Assembly (NCBI GenBank): GCA_025617375.2
Contig: JAMYGW020000014.1
Span: 534,472-598,471 of the forward strand
From: Acarospora socialis
Taxonomy: Eukaryota; Ascomycota; Lecanoromycetes; Acarosporales; Acarosporaceae
DNA length: 64,000 bases
Direction of reading: 5' to 3'
Positions 24,788-36,490 of this stretch are shown here, piece after piece. The translations under genes and the position numbers were made by a program. The stretch's first letter is position 1, and each line of letters begins with the position of its first letter. Below the pieces are notes generated by a model. That model did no database searches, had not been told where the DNA came from, and saw nothing but the letters and a program-made list of their open reading frames with translations.

Positions 24788-26236
24788 TCACTTAGGATTC
24801 GCCATCGTCATCGCGATAGGGAAAGAAAAGGGCACTGGCTTCCTGAATTTCCCTGTCTCCTTCGACACTGGCAAGAAGTCCGGATCCATTGTCTTGTCAA
24901 ACTGGAATTCCTGCGCATGTCGAAGGAACGAGTGTTGTTGCTTAAGGTCCCCGTTTTCGCTCTGCAGGAGGGTGTAACATGCCATTAGGTTGGCATAGCT
25001 GGTCTTTAAGTCATCGTTTTGTCGGCGTAATTCGGTGTTCTTCTTTTGGAGGTTGTCCCTTTCCGTAGTAATATCACCCGCCTTGATCTTAGTTATGGCC
25101 TTTGCCAATTTGTCCAGCTCGACTTCCCGCTCCGACACCCGTAACGTTGCCTTCTCCAATTCGGATCTTTGCTTCGAGGTACGCTCTTTCTTTCCCGTAC
25201 CGTCTCCTCCCTTTCTAGTATTATGTTCTAGGTGATCTGCCAAAGCAGATTTGACGAGGCTGTGCCGTAAGAGACGAAGCACCATCGAAGTGAGGAGGGA
25301 GTGGAACCCCAGTTGGTGTTGAAGGTTGTCCACCACCGTTGATGGAGTCCCAACAGGTGAAGAAGCTCCCAGGAAGTCAACTAGCAATATTGTACATTCT
25401 GCAAAAGTCAAACCCCGTGGCTCAACCAATAATCACGGTAGTACAAGAAGGTCTGTGCTATCGCTTGGCTCAAGAGGATCATCTAAGTCTGCCACATGAG
25501 GAGCCCATCTGGTCCATACATGTTCTCGCCAGTCATTGAGTTCAGAAATGCAGGCTAATTCTGCAGCGGCAAGAGTATTCTCGTCATCCTGCGCGACTAG
25601 TGTTGGTGATGGGCAACTTTGTAGTAATAGGCAGCGATTTCTTCGCATTCGACCGTATGCCCGATTCGCCAGTGGGTATCCGTGATGAATTTGAGGTTGG
25701 TGGCAATGCGCACATCAACACTAAGAAGAATGTCGGAGGTTAGATCTCCGATATTGTTACCATAGCGATTACTTGTGATGTCTCCTCTAAGTAACAGCAA
25801 ACTCCTTCTGGTTCCCTCCGCTACGGTGAGAGCTTTGGCAAGGTCTGTGCCGATTCTTCGTATAGATTGAGTGTAATTCTCTGTCTACCATCATAGCACT
25901 GATACCAAGTCGCCTCTCCTTGAGCAGCATTCTTTGACGTTTACGTTCCTCGAGCGTTGATTTCAAGTCGTGCTCTTGTTGCTGGAGCATGAGCCGGACC
26001 GCGTTCTCGATTCGGGTGTTCATGTCTTGAGCCTTGGCGTTGCATTCAAGTCGGGATATGGGACGCTCATGCATATGGTCTTCCATGGTAAGAAAGTCAC
26101 TGATGCCGTGACGCCTCAAACGTTTGACGTCCTGTCCTTGAGATGTGTCATCTGAAGTGGCCAGGTACGAATTATCGTCGGAACCAATGTTGTGGTCGTC
26201 CGTGTCCATAGCCCTTCCTATTCCGAAGTCAACCAA
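24788..26236 (-). pseudogene. Uncharacterised coiled-coil region, likely downstream part of the same locus
   Basis: Minus-strand frames follow one another at 26,236-25,787 (149 codons, with a glutamine/arginine-rich helix containing QQQEHDLKSTLEERKRQR), 25,800-25,597, 25,648-25,433 and 25,429-24,788 (213 codons). The last contains a clear coiled coil (TERDNLQKKNTELRRQNDDL). A TGA at about 25,433 separates two frames that are otherwise in register. They may be exons of one gene beginning at 27,447 or pieces of a broken one. No catalytic motif is visible. Confidence 0.45.
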
Positions 26237-27447
26237 TTATTAGTTGGTGTCAACACTTGGTCCGAACAGAGACTCGATTGCTGCTCGAACATGCTCTCGT
26301 ATAATTCTTCACGAAGAAATGGAGGACCATCTGGGTGGCGTCTGCCAACCTCAGGACTGGACCCTGAGGTCTCTGTGCCCTGACTGAGGTGTTGGGATGA
26401 GTGTTGATTCACTCCGCCCGGGCCACCTTGGGTCGTATGTGTTGTGCCGATGCCGGTTTGGATGCTCTGGGACGTCTGACGCTGGTTAGGGCTGAGCATT
26501 GATGGTGTGTTTCGATGGTGAGACCTGGACGTTGAGTGTGCTTTGCGCAACCGCGATTGTTTTAGCGTTCGTCGGGCTGGTTGGTGGGGCGAGTGTGCGT
26601 TTGACGATAGGCGCGTGGGACTGGTAACGGCTACATATTCGTCTGGTTGAGTCTGATCGATGTTCTGCTGAGATGCCACTAAAAAGGATGTCCCAGGACC
26701 GTTGCTCGAGCGGTTGTGGGAGCATTGACCGATATCAGGGGTCAGACTACGTTGCTGGCTGCCCGGAACTGATGGCGCTGATGGGGGCGCTGATGGGCGA
26801 CTGGGCTTGTATGTGTTGTCCCTTTGGTCAAATGGAGCTTTTTTCCGTTTTCGCAGGGTTGCTTGGTGGGTGTGGTCAGGGTTGTACTGTGTTGTAGCAT
26901 TTCGTACGTCCATCGGCAGTAATCTCTCCGTTCTGGGGACACCCTTGCCCCTCTCGTGGGGTTCTGCTAAATAGCGATTGCGGCGGCAAGCTTCAATTGC
27001 TCGACGAGCAATTGAGAGATCTGGGCAGATTTTGGCTAGGGATGCTAGGGCTGTGACAAGGTCCTTTGAAGGTCTTTCGGCAAAGGCCTCGAGGTTCACA
27101 TTCCAGTTTTTCTCGATGACTGCCGCCGATGACTTAATCCTGTCGAGTGTGGACTTTGCACTTCGCTTTATGTATTCGACGTCGATAGAGTGTATGCTTG
27201 ACCGCCACTCCTCTCGGCTCTGGAATTTGGTAACCCATAATCGTTCTGTATCGACCTTGTCATGGGCGTATATTATGCGCACGTCCGACTCCTCCAGTCT
27301 AGCCGCTGCCTGCTGCCGCCGAGCTGCTTCCCTCTCAATAATCCCTGACAACTCGGCAAAGGCAAGGTCTTTTGGTAGGCCCTCTACTTGATCGTCAATC
27401 TCTGTGGCTACTTGTTTGCCGAGCGGACCGTCGAATTGAGCGTCCAT
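26218..27447 (-). CDS. Uncharacterised 409-aa protein, helical N-terminus and disordered C-terminus
   Basis: I do not recognise this protein. From Met at 27,447 (the first ATG after a divergent intergenic region) it has a charged helical region (residues about 1-170, with REAARRQQAAARLEE). A long low-complexity tail rich in Ser, Pro, Gln, His and Thr follows (about 180-400). It stays open for 1.2 kb, unlike most frames in the surrounding DNA. It ends by overlapping another frame at 26,236 that continues on the same strand, so the true gene may be longer, with an intron or a frameshift between them. A nuclear or regulatory role would be a guess from composition only. Confidence 0.6.
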   Translation of the reverse strand: MDAQFDGPLGKQVATEIDDQVEGLPKDLAFAELSGIIEREAARRQQAAARLEESDVRIIYAHDKVDTERLWVTKFQSREEWRSSIHSIDVEYIKRSAKSTLDRIKSSAAVIEKNWNVNLEAFAERPSKDLVTALASLAKICPDLSIARRAIEACRRNRYLAEPHERGKGVPRTERLLPMDVRNATTQYNPDHTHQATLRKRKKAPFDQRDNTYKPSRPSAPPSAPSVPGSQQRSLTPDIGQCSHNRSSNGPGTSFLVASQQNIDQTQPDEYVAVTSPTRLSSNAHSPHQPARRTLKQSRLRKAHSTSRSHHRNTPSMLSPNQRQTSQSIQTGIGTTHTTQGGPGGVNQHSSQHLSQGTETSGSSPEVGRRHPDGPPFLREELYESMFEQQSSLCSDQVLTPTNNWLTSE

Positions 27448-27891
27448 TGATGATGATGCTAAGAGTTCTTCAGTGCAAGGTTGTATAAGGTATTGTGGGT
27501 GTGTCTCGGACTGCCGCTAATATGTAATGCACTCCGTGCGGAAGTACATTGGCTCGTTCTGGCTTAACACCATGGTTGAAAGCAAGGGTAGAACCACTTC
27601 TTTCCTAAATTGATAGTTGATCAGTCACCAGTCTTGGACTGACCTTAATCCATATGCAGAAGGTAGTTCTCTTGTGGTAGCCTTACGAAATGCACACCAA
27701 TCCGAACGTACCTAGGTAGACAAGGCATTTACTTCCGTCAACTCAGCTGTTTTCATGGCTAAATCTTCGGAAGAAAACCCCCTTCAACATCAACAACACA
27801 CCAATCCATCGATGCCTTAATCGAAGATGTTGAAAACGCGACGCTGTCAGACCCTCCCGAGCGGTTTGAGCGCCTGACACGTCAAATTGAT
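27448..27891. promoter_or_regulatory. Intergenic region of a divergent pair
   Basis: This separates the 409-aa minus-strand frame from a short plus-strand frame. A plus-strand ATG at 27,755 opens 21 codons and then changes frame into the segment that contains the next feature, so the right part may be degraded coding sequence. Confidence 0.3.
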
Positions 27892-28086
27892 ATGCCCCAT
27901 CGAGATATACGCCGCCCGGTAATCGACATCAACGGCATGCTGTCTCAGCTAGTCACTTCGTTCCGCCTCACCCCTGCCTCACCGAAAAGCCACGACCAAA
28001 CCGCCTCCGACAGAGCATCTAGTGAGCATAACAATGGCTATGACTTAATGGGTATGAGCAATGGTCACCGTAGGGCGAATGGCTAG
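27892..28086 (+). CDS. Short helical protein, uncharacterised, possibly broken
   Basis: The frame runs from 27,765 without a start (IDALIEDVENATL, PERFERLTRQID) to a Met at 27,892 and then MPHRDIRRPVIDINGMLSQL before a Ser/Pro-rich end. The amphipathic, protein-like composition upstream of the Met suggests that the real start is earlier and lost by a one-base shift near 27,810. It is divergent from the 409-aa gene. No family is recognised. Confidence 0.35.
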   Translation: MPHRDIRRPVIDINGMLSQLVTSFRLTPASPKSHDQTASDRASSEHNNGYDLMGMSNGHRRANG

Positions 28087-28339
28087 GAGAAGAGCCGGGA
28101 AACCTTACGAACTTAGGAGCCTTCTGTGCGGACGATGCCCGTATGGCGACGTTACACTCAGAAGATATCGGTCTTTCGACCCACATATATTTATTGAGTA
28201 TGGTGACGGCGACATCGTCAGCGTGAGTAAAACGGAGTACTACCGCGATGTCCACCTCTTCGTCTCGCAAATACAGGCCATAGCGAAGATTTAAGGCAAT
28301 GTCGTTCGAATGAAGTCCCCACACCTGTCTTCGCGGCAC

Positions 28340-31270
28340 CGCATTAGCATGGTATGCCGCTAAGCCGCCTCGAGCGAGTGGGCCTACCTACCTACCTTAG
28401 TATCCATTGTCCTACCTACCTACTCTAGTAGATGACTGGGTCCGCGAACCAACTGGGCAATTTAGGACCTCGCCATCCGAAGCTAACTTGAGGTTCTATG
28501 ATATTGGGGGAGAAGTACGGAGGTGTAGCCCACTAGTGCACCCCCCGTTTTCTGACTAAGCAATCTGAGCGCTTCATCAACTGTAATATATCTGATTCGA
28601 GCGATACCACTTTTGCGATCCTACAATTATTAATTCTTATTTATGAGATTTATCATTTCTTTGATACACCGAGTAAGATAAGGTCATAAGAAAATATTTG
28701 TAACTGGAAGTTGAGTTATATGCTTGCATGTGAAGAGTTGAAAACAGATATCTCTTAGTCAGTCCGCAACAGTCAAGGCCTAATGACGTATGTTCAGGCT
28801 CTTGTTCAATACAGTAGAATTACCACCTTATAACTGGGTCCATTTCAACTGGCCAACCTTGTTTCGACACTGCAATTGCACGTTCCACAGCCTACAATTC
28901 ATTGAACTCCTATAAAAAGATGGAGGTTTGGATACAACACTTCTCGAGGCCATCATTGCCACGAGGACTACGCAACAGCCCATATCCGCGATACACCGAG
29001 CCACCCCATCTCATCGATTGAATACCGCAAATCGCGGCTAGAGTACAACTCACGACCTTGGAGCCTTGACCGACCGCGTCTGTACGAACTTCCAAAACGC
29101 AGATACCTTCCGAATCAATCTCATTCTTACGGAAACCATGACTACAACCCAGTCAAAGCGACATGCAAATCGAGGCACCCAACCACCTCCGCAACAGCGT
29201 CCATTTTACCCATCGAAAATCCGCGGATGCGAGAACCGAGGCTTTACAGAATTGAGGCCGCCGAGTTCTCCACAGCTAGCCTACCACGTGGACCCGACGA
29301 CGAGTCGAGGCGCACCCCACAGCGGACTTTACGGATCAAGAACCGGCAAATATGTGTATACTGGCTAAGGCATAATGGCGGACCCACGGCTATGCGAATC
29401 GAGCAGCTGCACGTCGCAAGTACACGTGCCATGCATGCACCGCCACCTTCTCAGTAGCCGGACAGGTCAAATACCGAGTCCCGGACACTTACTACAACTA
29501 CCTTGCCTCGGCCTACAACATTACCGTCTCCTCCATAGGATAAACCACAGTCCGGCAAGCATTAGCAGCCTCAGCGCAAACCTCAAGCTATGTGCCTAGA
29601 CTCCAGCGCCACTCCCACGCTCATCGATAGCAGCCTTGGTGCCTCTCCCCCGAGTTTAGTGACCCTCTGCTTCGGGCAAGATGCGTGCACGTCGGGACCA
29701 GCCGCCGCTTTCAATGTCTATAAACGTCGCGCTCCCCCGCTCCAAATCATCTCCCTCTTGAATCCTTTCCCAACAGCCCATCGCGGGGTCATTCGTTCTC
29801 GTCATGCGGGGTCAACCTATACTGACACAGACCCACTCCAAATGACCTCTCTGTCGGCCTCGCCGCAGCTGAGAACAATGCTATGGCCTGTTCAAAGCCA
29901 GATTCGCCGATCTCCCGCTCTGAATTCAAAGCTTTCGGGTGTCTGCGACGGCGATCATTCCTTCAGAGTCAGTTGGATTGATTGAGATATGAGTGTGAGC
30001 ACCGGCTACGCTCCCTCTTCTCGCTCAATCTTAACCTCCACGACAATGCATCGTCGGTGATTACAGCAGTGGAGACTTACGCTTGGCGGTGGCTCCAAGC
30101 GTTGCGACCTGGCCAATTGAAGGAATGTCTCACGACGACGTGGCTGGCTTCGGTCTGGACGCACTGTGGAATTATGTGTTGGGGAAGGATCTCGGTGAGC
30201 TCCCTTACGCCATGGGGACGATGATATGCAATGTAAGCCTTGATCTAGGCTGATCTGTCACGAGAAGGGCCGATATCTGCCTGCGTGGCTGTCGTAGATG
30301 ACAAGTTGCATGACAATTGCATCATCAAAGCTTCAGTTGAGCATCCTGCCCAATGCACACGAAACTCGGCCGGTGAGACAACTGGGTGAGAAGTGAGGAA
30401 GGAGACGTGGGCCATCACTGGCAGGCAGGTCGTGTGACCTCGGAAAGAGCTCCATCCTGGCCTATAGCATATTGGAAGGATGGGTGTGACAATTGCAGGC
30501 ATGCTGAAGGCACTTGCCACAGCACGCTTTTGTGGCAGGACAGCATATACCGTCAGATTGGACACAAGAACATTTACGCTGCACAGCTTCACTTCTGCAA
30601 GGGGAAAGTCGTTTGGCTCAGCAAAAGTGGTTGCAGGTTCCAACGGATGGATGGGGTGGACTGGGTTGGCAGAAATATTGACCGATCACAGCTCTATCTC
30701 TCGATGTTTGGTGAACCCGCGAAGGCTGGGGCAACAAGTGTTGGCGATATCGCACGAAAAGCGAGTCCTGGCTCGATCATCCGGTTGTGATTACCAGCAA
30801 AGTGACGTTTGAAGTCTATGCGCGGCTTCTGCTGCGATGAGATAGGAGTGCAACCTGCATGCTTGAAGTCGGAGCTGGGCGACTGGCCGGATTGCACTCA
30901 ATAATATCTCAATGTACTAGTAGATTAGGCACTCTGGGCGATCTGCATCTCCATAGGAGCTTGAAGTATGGAGTTTATGCGCAGACCCACACCATCTACT
31001 TGTCAGGACAGCCTACAGCAGTTGTGAGCGGCAAAACTGGCCTGTGGACGAGACCAGTCCCATTCTGACAAGCAGGTGCTCACACGTCAGCACTTAAAAC
31101 ACTCTGTTCCCGTTGTCGAATATCCTATATATTCTCAGACTGCTTTCTTCTCTCTCTAGTTCGTTCTGTGATGGCTCGGCTTGAGGGTTCAATTGCACTT
31201 CCTCCATCAAACCTATCGTTTTGCAACAACAGTACTCCCTGCTAAGACCAGCTGATCAATTCGTTCCCTC
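28340..31270. other. Gene-poor stretch, nothing recognised
   Basis: Several frames of 60-130 codons exist (for example 29,590-29,985 plus, 30,245-30,643 minus and 30,386-30,790 plus), but they overlap on both strands and show no family motif. A short CCTA-type repeat lies at 28,385-28,431. A TATA-like CCTATATATTC near 31,120 precedes the next candidate gene. Confidence 0.4.
28385..28431. repeat. Short CCTAC/CCTA repeat
   Basis: Two runs of CCTACCTACCTA separated by about 15 bases. The unit is four bases and is not the telomere unit CCCTAA found at the window end. Confidence 0.6.
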
Positions 31271-31275
31271 AACAT

Positions 31276-32800
31276 CATGGCCGTTAGATAACACGTAGAC
31301 CTACGCTCACTTTTTGCCGGTCTGGCCGTCAAGCTGAGGCAGATGGAAATACGGCAGCGAGAGGTGGAGGTACGTGTTAACCCTTTACCGAAAGTAAATC
31401 TTTCTAATTAGTCAATATAGGTCGCAAGCGCGCCTCTTGCTAACAGTGACGATGAATCAGACAACGATCTTCCATCTCTCAAGGAGTTCTTCCAGACTGC
31501 TCCGCATCCGAAGATCTCAACTACAGTCTTGAAGACCGAGCGTACCCTTCAGCATCCGGAACAGCCAGCTCCTGACAGGGCTGAGATGCAAGTCTACCGA
31601 ACAAAATCAGGATTGGGTGAACATCAGGCTGACAGTCCAGGTAGGCCAGCCGGTAACCCTTCATGCAAAGAAGCGGTCCGCTAGGCACAAGCAGATCAAG
31701 CAACGATTTCCGATAATGATGAGTCAGATAAGCAAGGTAGTGGGAATAAGGCTAAGGGCACTTCTTTTGATGACGATATTGGGTGTTTTGGATGGGGATA
31801 TGACTCTGCATAACACCTTTGCAACCTCAGAACTCGCCCCAGGGTCGACAAAGTCTATTAAGGGATACGGTCCATGTTATGACGTTGAGGAGGGCTGCTA
31901 TATTGAGGGCCCGCTCCGGAACTTGGGTTCTGTGAGCAGCAAGACGTGCCTTCTGGTCTCGCACAAGATCAACCCCGGAATCTCCCCCAGTTCTCCAAGC
32001 CACTGCAAGATCAGACCAACCGGCGAGGTGTCGGCAGTATCAGTCAGAGCATGTCAGTGGAGTCTGCGCCTACTCCCTGCCTAAGCTTTCCGACAGTGGC
32101 GATGATGAATGGACTGATGAAAGCATGGCTGAATCGGAGAAAGAACTGGGGTTACTTTGATGGGCAAGTGAGTTCATCATCGCCCAGCGCGTCAAGGTCC
32201 CATATCCTTGCTCGATCGGGGCACCGCAGGACGAGATCAAGAGTCGAGAACGCACCCAAATCCACCGGTAGCAGACTAGAAGAGCTGCAAGATGTTAGTC
32301 GACAAGACACTTCAGTTCAGGACCTTGAGGAGTGGGAGCAGCGGGAGACTGAGGTGGTGGTGAAAGCACTAGGGAGGAGGGAACTACGGGAGGAAGAGCT
32401 GGTGGGAAGAAGGAGGCGTAGCAATACAGCAGAGGAAGAGCTTGCAGGACAAAAGGAAGAGCTCGGGCGGCCAGCTGTAAGTAATTAACAGAACCTACTA
32501 GAGGTCGTCGACGTAGACGACCCTGAGGACAAGGAAGCCAACTGAGGCTCTACTAGCCACGCAACCCGAGATCGACGAGCACCGTTTCCAATTACGTGGG
32601 GTACGAGCCTAACAGCTTGCTGGACGCCAAACAAGAGAACCCAATACAGAGTCATATGGGGTGAACATCCAACTAGGTCTGATTCTTCGGTCTACGAAGA
32701 CGACGTGCGAATGCCAATGCTATGGCCGCCTTCAAACGATCCTCTCGAGACTTGGCAGAAAGGGACATTTTCCGAATTCGCGACATGAGCTCTAGCCGGC
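31276..32800 (+). pseudogene. Uncharacterised protein relic with one intron
   Basis: A helical start (LAVKLRQMEIRQREVE) is joined by a probable intron (31,370-31,420, GTACGT to ATATAG, with CTAAT inside) to an acidic segment (SDDESDNDLPSLKEFF). Frames then change. At 31,946-32,488 a 180-codon stretch is rich in Arg and Glu, with RREL, EEEL and RRRR. Farther on, TQYRVIWGEHP and SSVYEDDVR can be read near 32,640-32,720. The latter faintly resembles the end of a chromo-like barrel, but I would not assign it. A stop four codons after ATG 31,276 and others near 31,680 and 31,810 indicate decay. Confidence 0.4.
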
Positions 32801-32809
32801 GCAAAGACG

Positions 32810-34700
32810 GAAAAGTGTTCGACTACCTGGTCAATGTGTTGATCCCAATGAAGCCCTCACCTGGATCACTGAAGCCCCCTTGAGAATCTCACTCAGCCCT
32901 ATGTTGGTCGTCGAGCTTGAAGGTAACTAGTTGGGTCATGAGTGCCCCATCCTGGAAATATTGCGAAACAGGTTGCTAGCGGAACACAGCTCGAACAGCG
33001 TCTTCTCCCCATCCCTTGAGCCAAGCACAGTCTGAGGCCCATCCAAGGCGTTCATCAACTCCGATTAATGACAAGCATCGCCATACGTCACGCGCCTCTC
33101 AAGGCTCCTCTACCCCACCAGGCCCGGCACTGGGCGGCGAGCCTGCGGCATGGAAGCAGGGACACCAAGACATGTAAACAGAGATCAGGAGCGCAACCCA
33201 ACATTCTGTGAACACTGATGACAATCACATGCGATACAGACGACGAGGCCCCACGACCTGCAAAGCAACGAAGCCACACTCGGCGCCTGCCGTGACTCCA
33301 CCTCTTCACCTCCGACGGTCACCCCGCATCAGGTCGCCCTTCTACCGCCAAATCTGAGATGGACAACGCGCAGCCTCAGAATGATCACTGATGTTCGTCG
33401 ACTTTTGTCGATAACGCGCAGCACCATGTCCTACGGAATTCTCGGAGTCCCCGTACCGCTGCAGAAGTGGTACCGTTGGCTACGTATCAGGAATAGCCCT
33501 TCCACGGCTTCCTCAAACGCACCAAGACCGGGGATGATATAACGTAGAATCTTAAGTTCAGGCTGCCAGCGATCTTGAATTACCTTGATGTACCGATCAA
33601 TCTCGAAGCATAGGAAGTCTGTACTAGCGAGGAAACGCCAGCAAAGGTTCCGATCCGTCACGACGCGGCTACACATTCCAAGAATGATCCAGCAACATTG
33701 CGCCCTCAGTTAAAGCGTGCGCCATGAAGTCCGAAAGAAGACGCAATCGTGCCAAGATGGGAATGAGGGCTGCTCGTGGGAAGACATACATGCTATCCTC
33801 CTTCACCGGAGTAAGGGATGATCCAGATGCGCTACTCTACGAAGCTCCAGAAGTAGTGTTGCCAAAGTGACGGCGCCAACTGCCCGACACCCCCATCAAA
33901 CAAGGTTGAATTAGCTCAATATTGTCTTCCTCAGCTGCCGCTTGAAGGGCAATTCTGCCCTCCTCACTAGTTTCTGGGGCTTGCCGTCGAGTAGTGATGG
34001 TGATAGTGGTTTGAGCGACATCGATCCTGATCCCAGCAGTGGCGATGGTGGATACTCAAGCTGCTAAAGCAATCAAGGGAGATCGGTCTTCGGGGACTTG
34101 AAGATGTCAGATATCGCGGACGCAAAAGCCAAAATCTTATCAGAAACATCAAGTAACCTAGAAGAGAGAAGAAAGAAGAAAGAGGGGAGAAACTCAGAAG
34201 AGGAGAGGGCCGGAGAAGCTTGGGCTTCGAGAGAATCAGGAATGACTGCTTAGATGTCTTTAGTGATGGTCACGACAATGTTCACTAATAATGGGGGGGT
34301 CATATTTGCTTTCATTGTGTCTACCTCATATTGCCGATGCCCTGGACTCCATTCGCGAACGGCTGATCTCCCTGTTGAATGCCGGGATATTTGTGTTCTA
34401 CAAGATGCTACGATCTTTGTAGGTAACCGGAAAGAATAACTCCCCTCGGCCCCCCATCGCGCATTTCAACCAGCATCCTGTGACTGATGTAGTTCAACAG
34501 TCCAACCCCTTTTCCTTGGCTTGTTAATTGCTCCTCCCTCGATACTCTGAGAATAGGGAAGTACCAGAGGTAATGTCTCGCGAAGCAACACGACTTGGTT
34601 GACTGTCGGCATCCTCCAGTAGAGATGCAACATCATGGCTTGATTGGTCAGAGAGATGGTGAGCTTTCCAAACGCTGTGAAAGTTCGGATTCCCCTAGCT
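32810..34700. other. No gene recognised
   Basis: Short frames only. An 81-codon minus-strand stretch at 33,431-33,676 is moderately protein-like (WRFLASTDFLCFEIDRYIKV) but I recognise no family. A purine-rich GAAGAA/GAGAGAAG tract lies near 34,155-34,215. Confidence 0.4.
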
Positions 34701-34707
34701 TAGATTA

Positions 34708-36110
34708 CTATAAGACTTCAAAATCCAGATCGACCCGGTAACTGATCGATAATTGAACAGAGTTTTTCCAAATAAGTCGGCATCCATGTATTGTAGACGT
34801 TTTGGGTAAATTTGTATGCCGTCCATTTCTCTTTGCCATCCAGTTCCGTGAAGTCGATTGTGCGGATAGGATGGCGGTAGAAGGTGTCTTGTTTCCTTTC
34901 ATTATAGGGTAATGGTTGTAGATCCTCACTGTCCGGTGATTGTGCATGATTGAGAAGGCGAGGATTTCCCGATGGAGTTCTGATTCGCGTTTGACAACAC
35001 CTTTCACCGCTATGGTCATGCTGTGAGCATTCTGTCGGTCCGCGATGTCAAGTGCCGCCGCACCTCACTTTACTTCGCAGGTCAGGAACGGAAAGTACAT
35101 GTAGTAGGTGGCCATGAAGAAAGAAGTATCCGTGAGCTCGCCTACGAAAAGTCTAGCCGTTTGCGTTGCTTTTGTGAACGCCTCTCGCCTGAAGCCTACA
35201 GAGTAGTCGGGTTGCGGACGGGTCTTAGTTATTGGGATGGAACTGTTCCAGCCTTCGTTGACACTTTCAATTAGAAGTCCAAGACTTTGGCCCCGAATGT
35301 CGCTAGAGTTTCCGCAGATGGGACAATCAATCGAGTAATATCTTGAATGACTTCTCCTCGTTTCGGTCTTGTAATTTTTCGCAAGTTCTATCAAACAGGT
35401 CATCATGGAATAATGAATCTTAAGGCACCGTCTGCTCCTCAGATATGGTTCGGCAAAGGCTTTTGCTAGTATCGGTGATGCCCAATTCGGATTTACCCAT
35501 GAAGCTGCCTTTGGTCGCAAGGATAATTTTATAACGCGGATCTTGATAGGGAGCGCTTTTGACCGCCCTTGGCTAGGCATTGTAGAGCTAGGTGTGACAG
35601 AGCTGGTTTCCGATTGTTTACCGCGAAGGGAGGATGACGCCTTCTTCCTTGCAAGTAGGTGGCTCATGTTGTTCCCTGGCTCCCAATATTCCCCAAGCCA
35701 GCCGTCCCTCTCCAAATCCTTTCTAGCCTGATCGTCTTGAGCGAAGCATTCCTTGGGCCAACTTTCCTTCTGAATCCCGATACGCGATTGGATTAAACCT
35801 ATTATCGACGACACCATCCGCCACTGACTTTTCAAATGTATCCCAAGAAGCCGAGTGTTCAACAGATGTACGCGGTCGCTTAGATGGAGCGCGAATAGGT
35901 GGTTCTTCGGGTTCTCGCTCTCGTTTTTGTTGTCGATCTTTTTCTCGCAGAGGGGCCGATAGATTCTGTGGAAACTTGACTTGAGTTAGCTTAATAGCGT
36001 AGCCAGGAGGAGACTGACATGCCTCTTTGCCGGGAGTGTTGCTGATTGGGGAGGGAGGTGGATGGTTTGATTCGGTATTCCTGTCTCTGGATACAGTTCG
36101 TTCTTGAGGG
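34708..36110 (-). pseudogene. DUF7924-type protein relic (PD-(D/E)XK-like nuclease fold)
   Basis: Fungal genomes carry many copies of this family, whose function is not established. The core reads RPQPDYSVGFRREAF, then TSFFMATYYMYFPFLTCEVK, with D and ExK spaced as in PD-(D/E)XK nucleases (about 35,065-35,180). After a TGA at 35,062 where the family has Cys, the same frame continues GAAALDIADRQNAHSM, REILAFSI and HRTVRIYNHYPI. A shift near 34,890 is then needed to read WTAYKFTQNVYNTWMP. Upstream, SVEHSASWDTFEKSV and a probable intron (GTCAGT to TTTCCACAG, about 35,968-36,020) with a charged N-terminal region belong to it. The middle is frame-mixed. The family name is from memory of its conserved motifs, so the identification is good but not certain. 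Confidence 0.7.
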
Positions 36111-36304
36111 CGTTCTAAGTGTGCACTCTTACGAGACGATAAATGTAGTCGTTCCTTCTCGATATCTTGAGACCGATTCCCTAATAATGATCAGTTAAGT
36201 ACGCAGTACCAGGGATGAATAGCTTATCTTGGTCTTTTGGCACTGAGGGTTGCCGCCCAACTTCTTGGGTGTTTTGTTTTGCTTGACGCGGGACCATATC
36301 GACT

Positions 36305-36333
36305 GGAAGGGAAGGGAAGGGAAGGGAAGGGGT
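36305..36333. repeat. (GGAAG)n microsatellite
   Basis: Five tandem pentamers GGAAG with a GGGG end. It sits between the DUF7924 relic and the F-box relic. Confidence 0.85.
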
Positions 36334-36490
36334 AACGAGTTGATTTTTATTGCCACTGGGGTTGATAGACAGAGATCTATGGAAGCTGCAATTTTCAACT
36401 CTGTGAACAGGTTATGGATACCGCGGACTGCTGGTTGCATATGAGTACAGTAGCATACGGTGCGAATGACTCCGAACCCCAAATCTCACC

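Noticed and set aside
28385-28431. CCTAC repeats as an interstitial telomere
   Set aside because: The unit is CCTA/CCTAC, not CCCTAA, and the run is short.
31276-32800. Chromodomain protein or Starship captain (DUF3435) gene
   Set aside because: The short YRVIWGEHP-like segment is too weak, and no tyrosine recombinase motif is visible.
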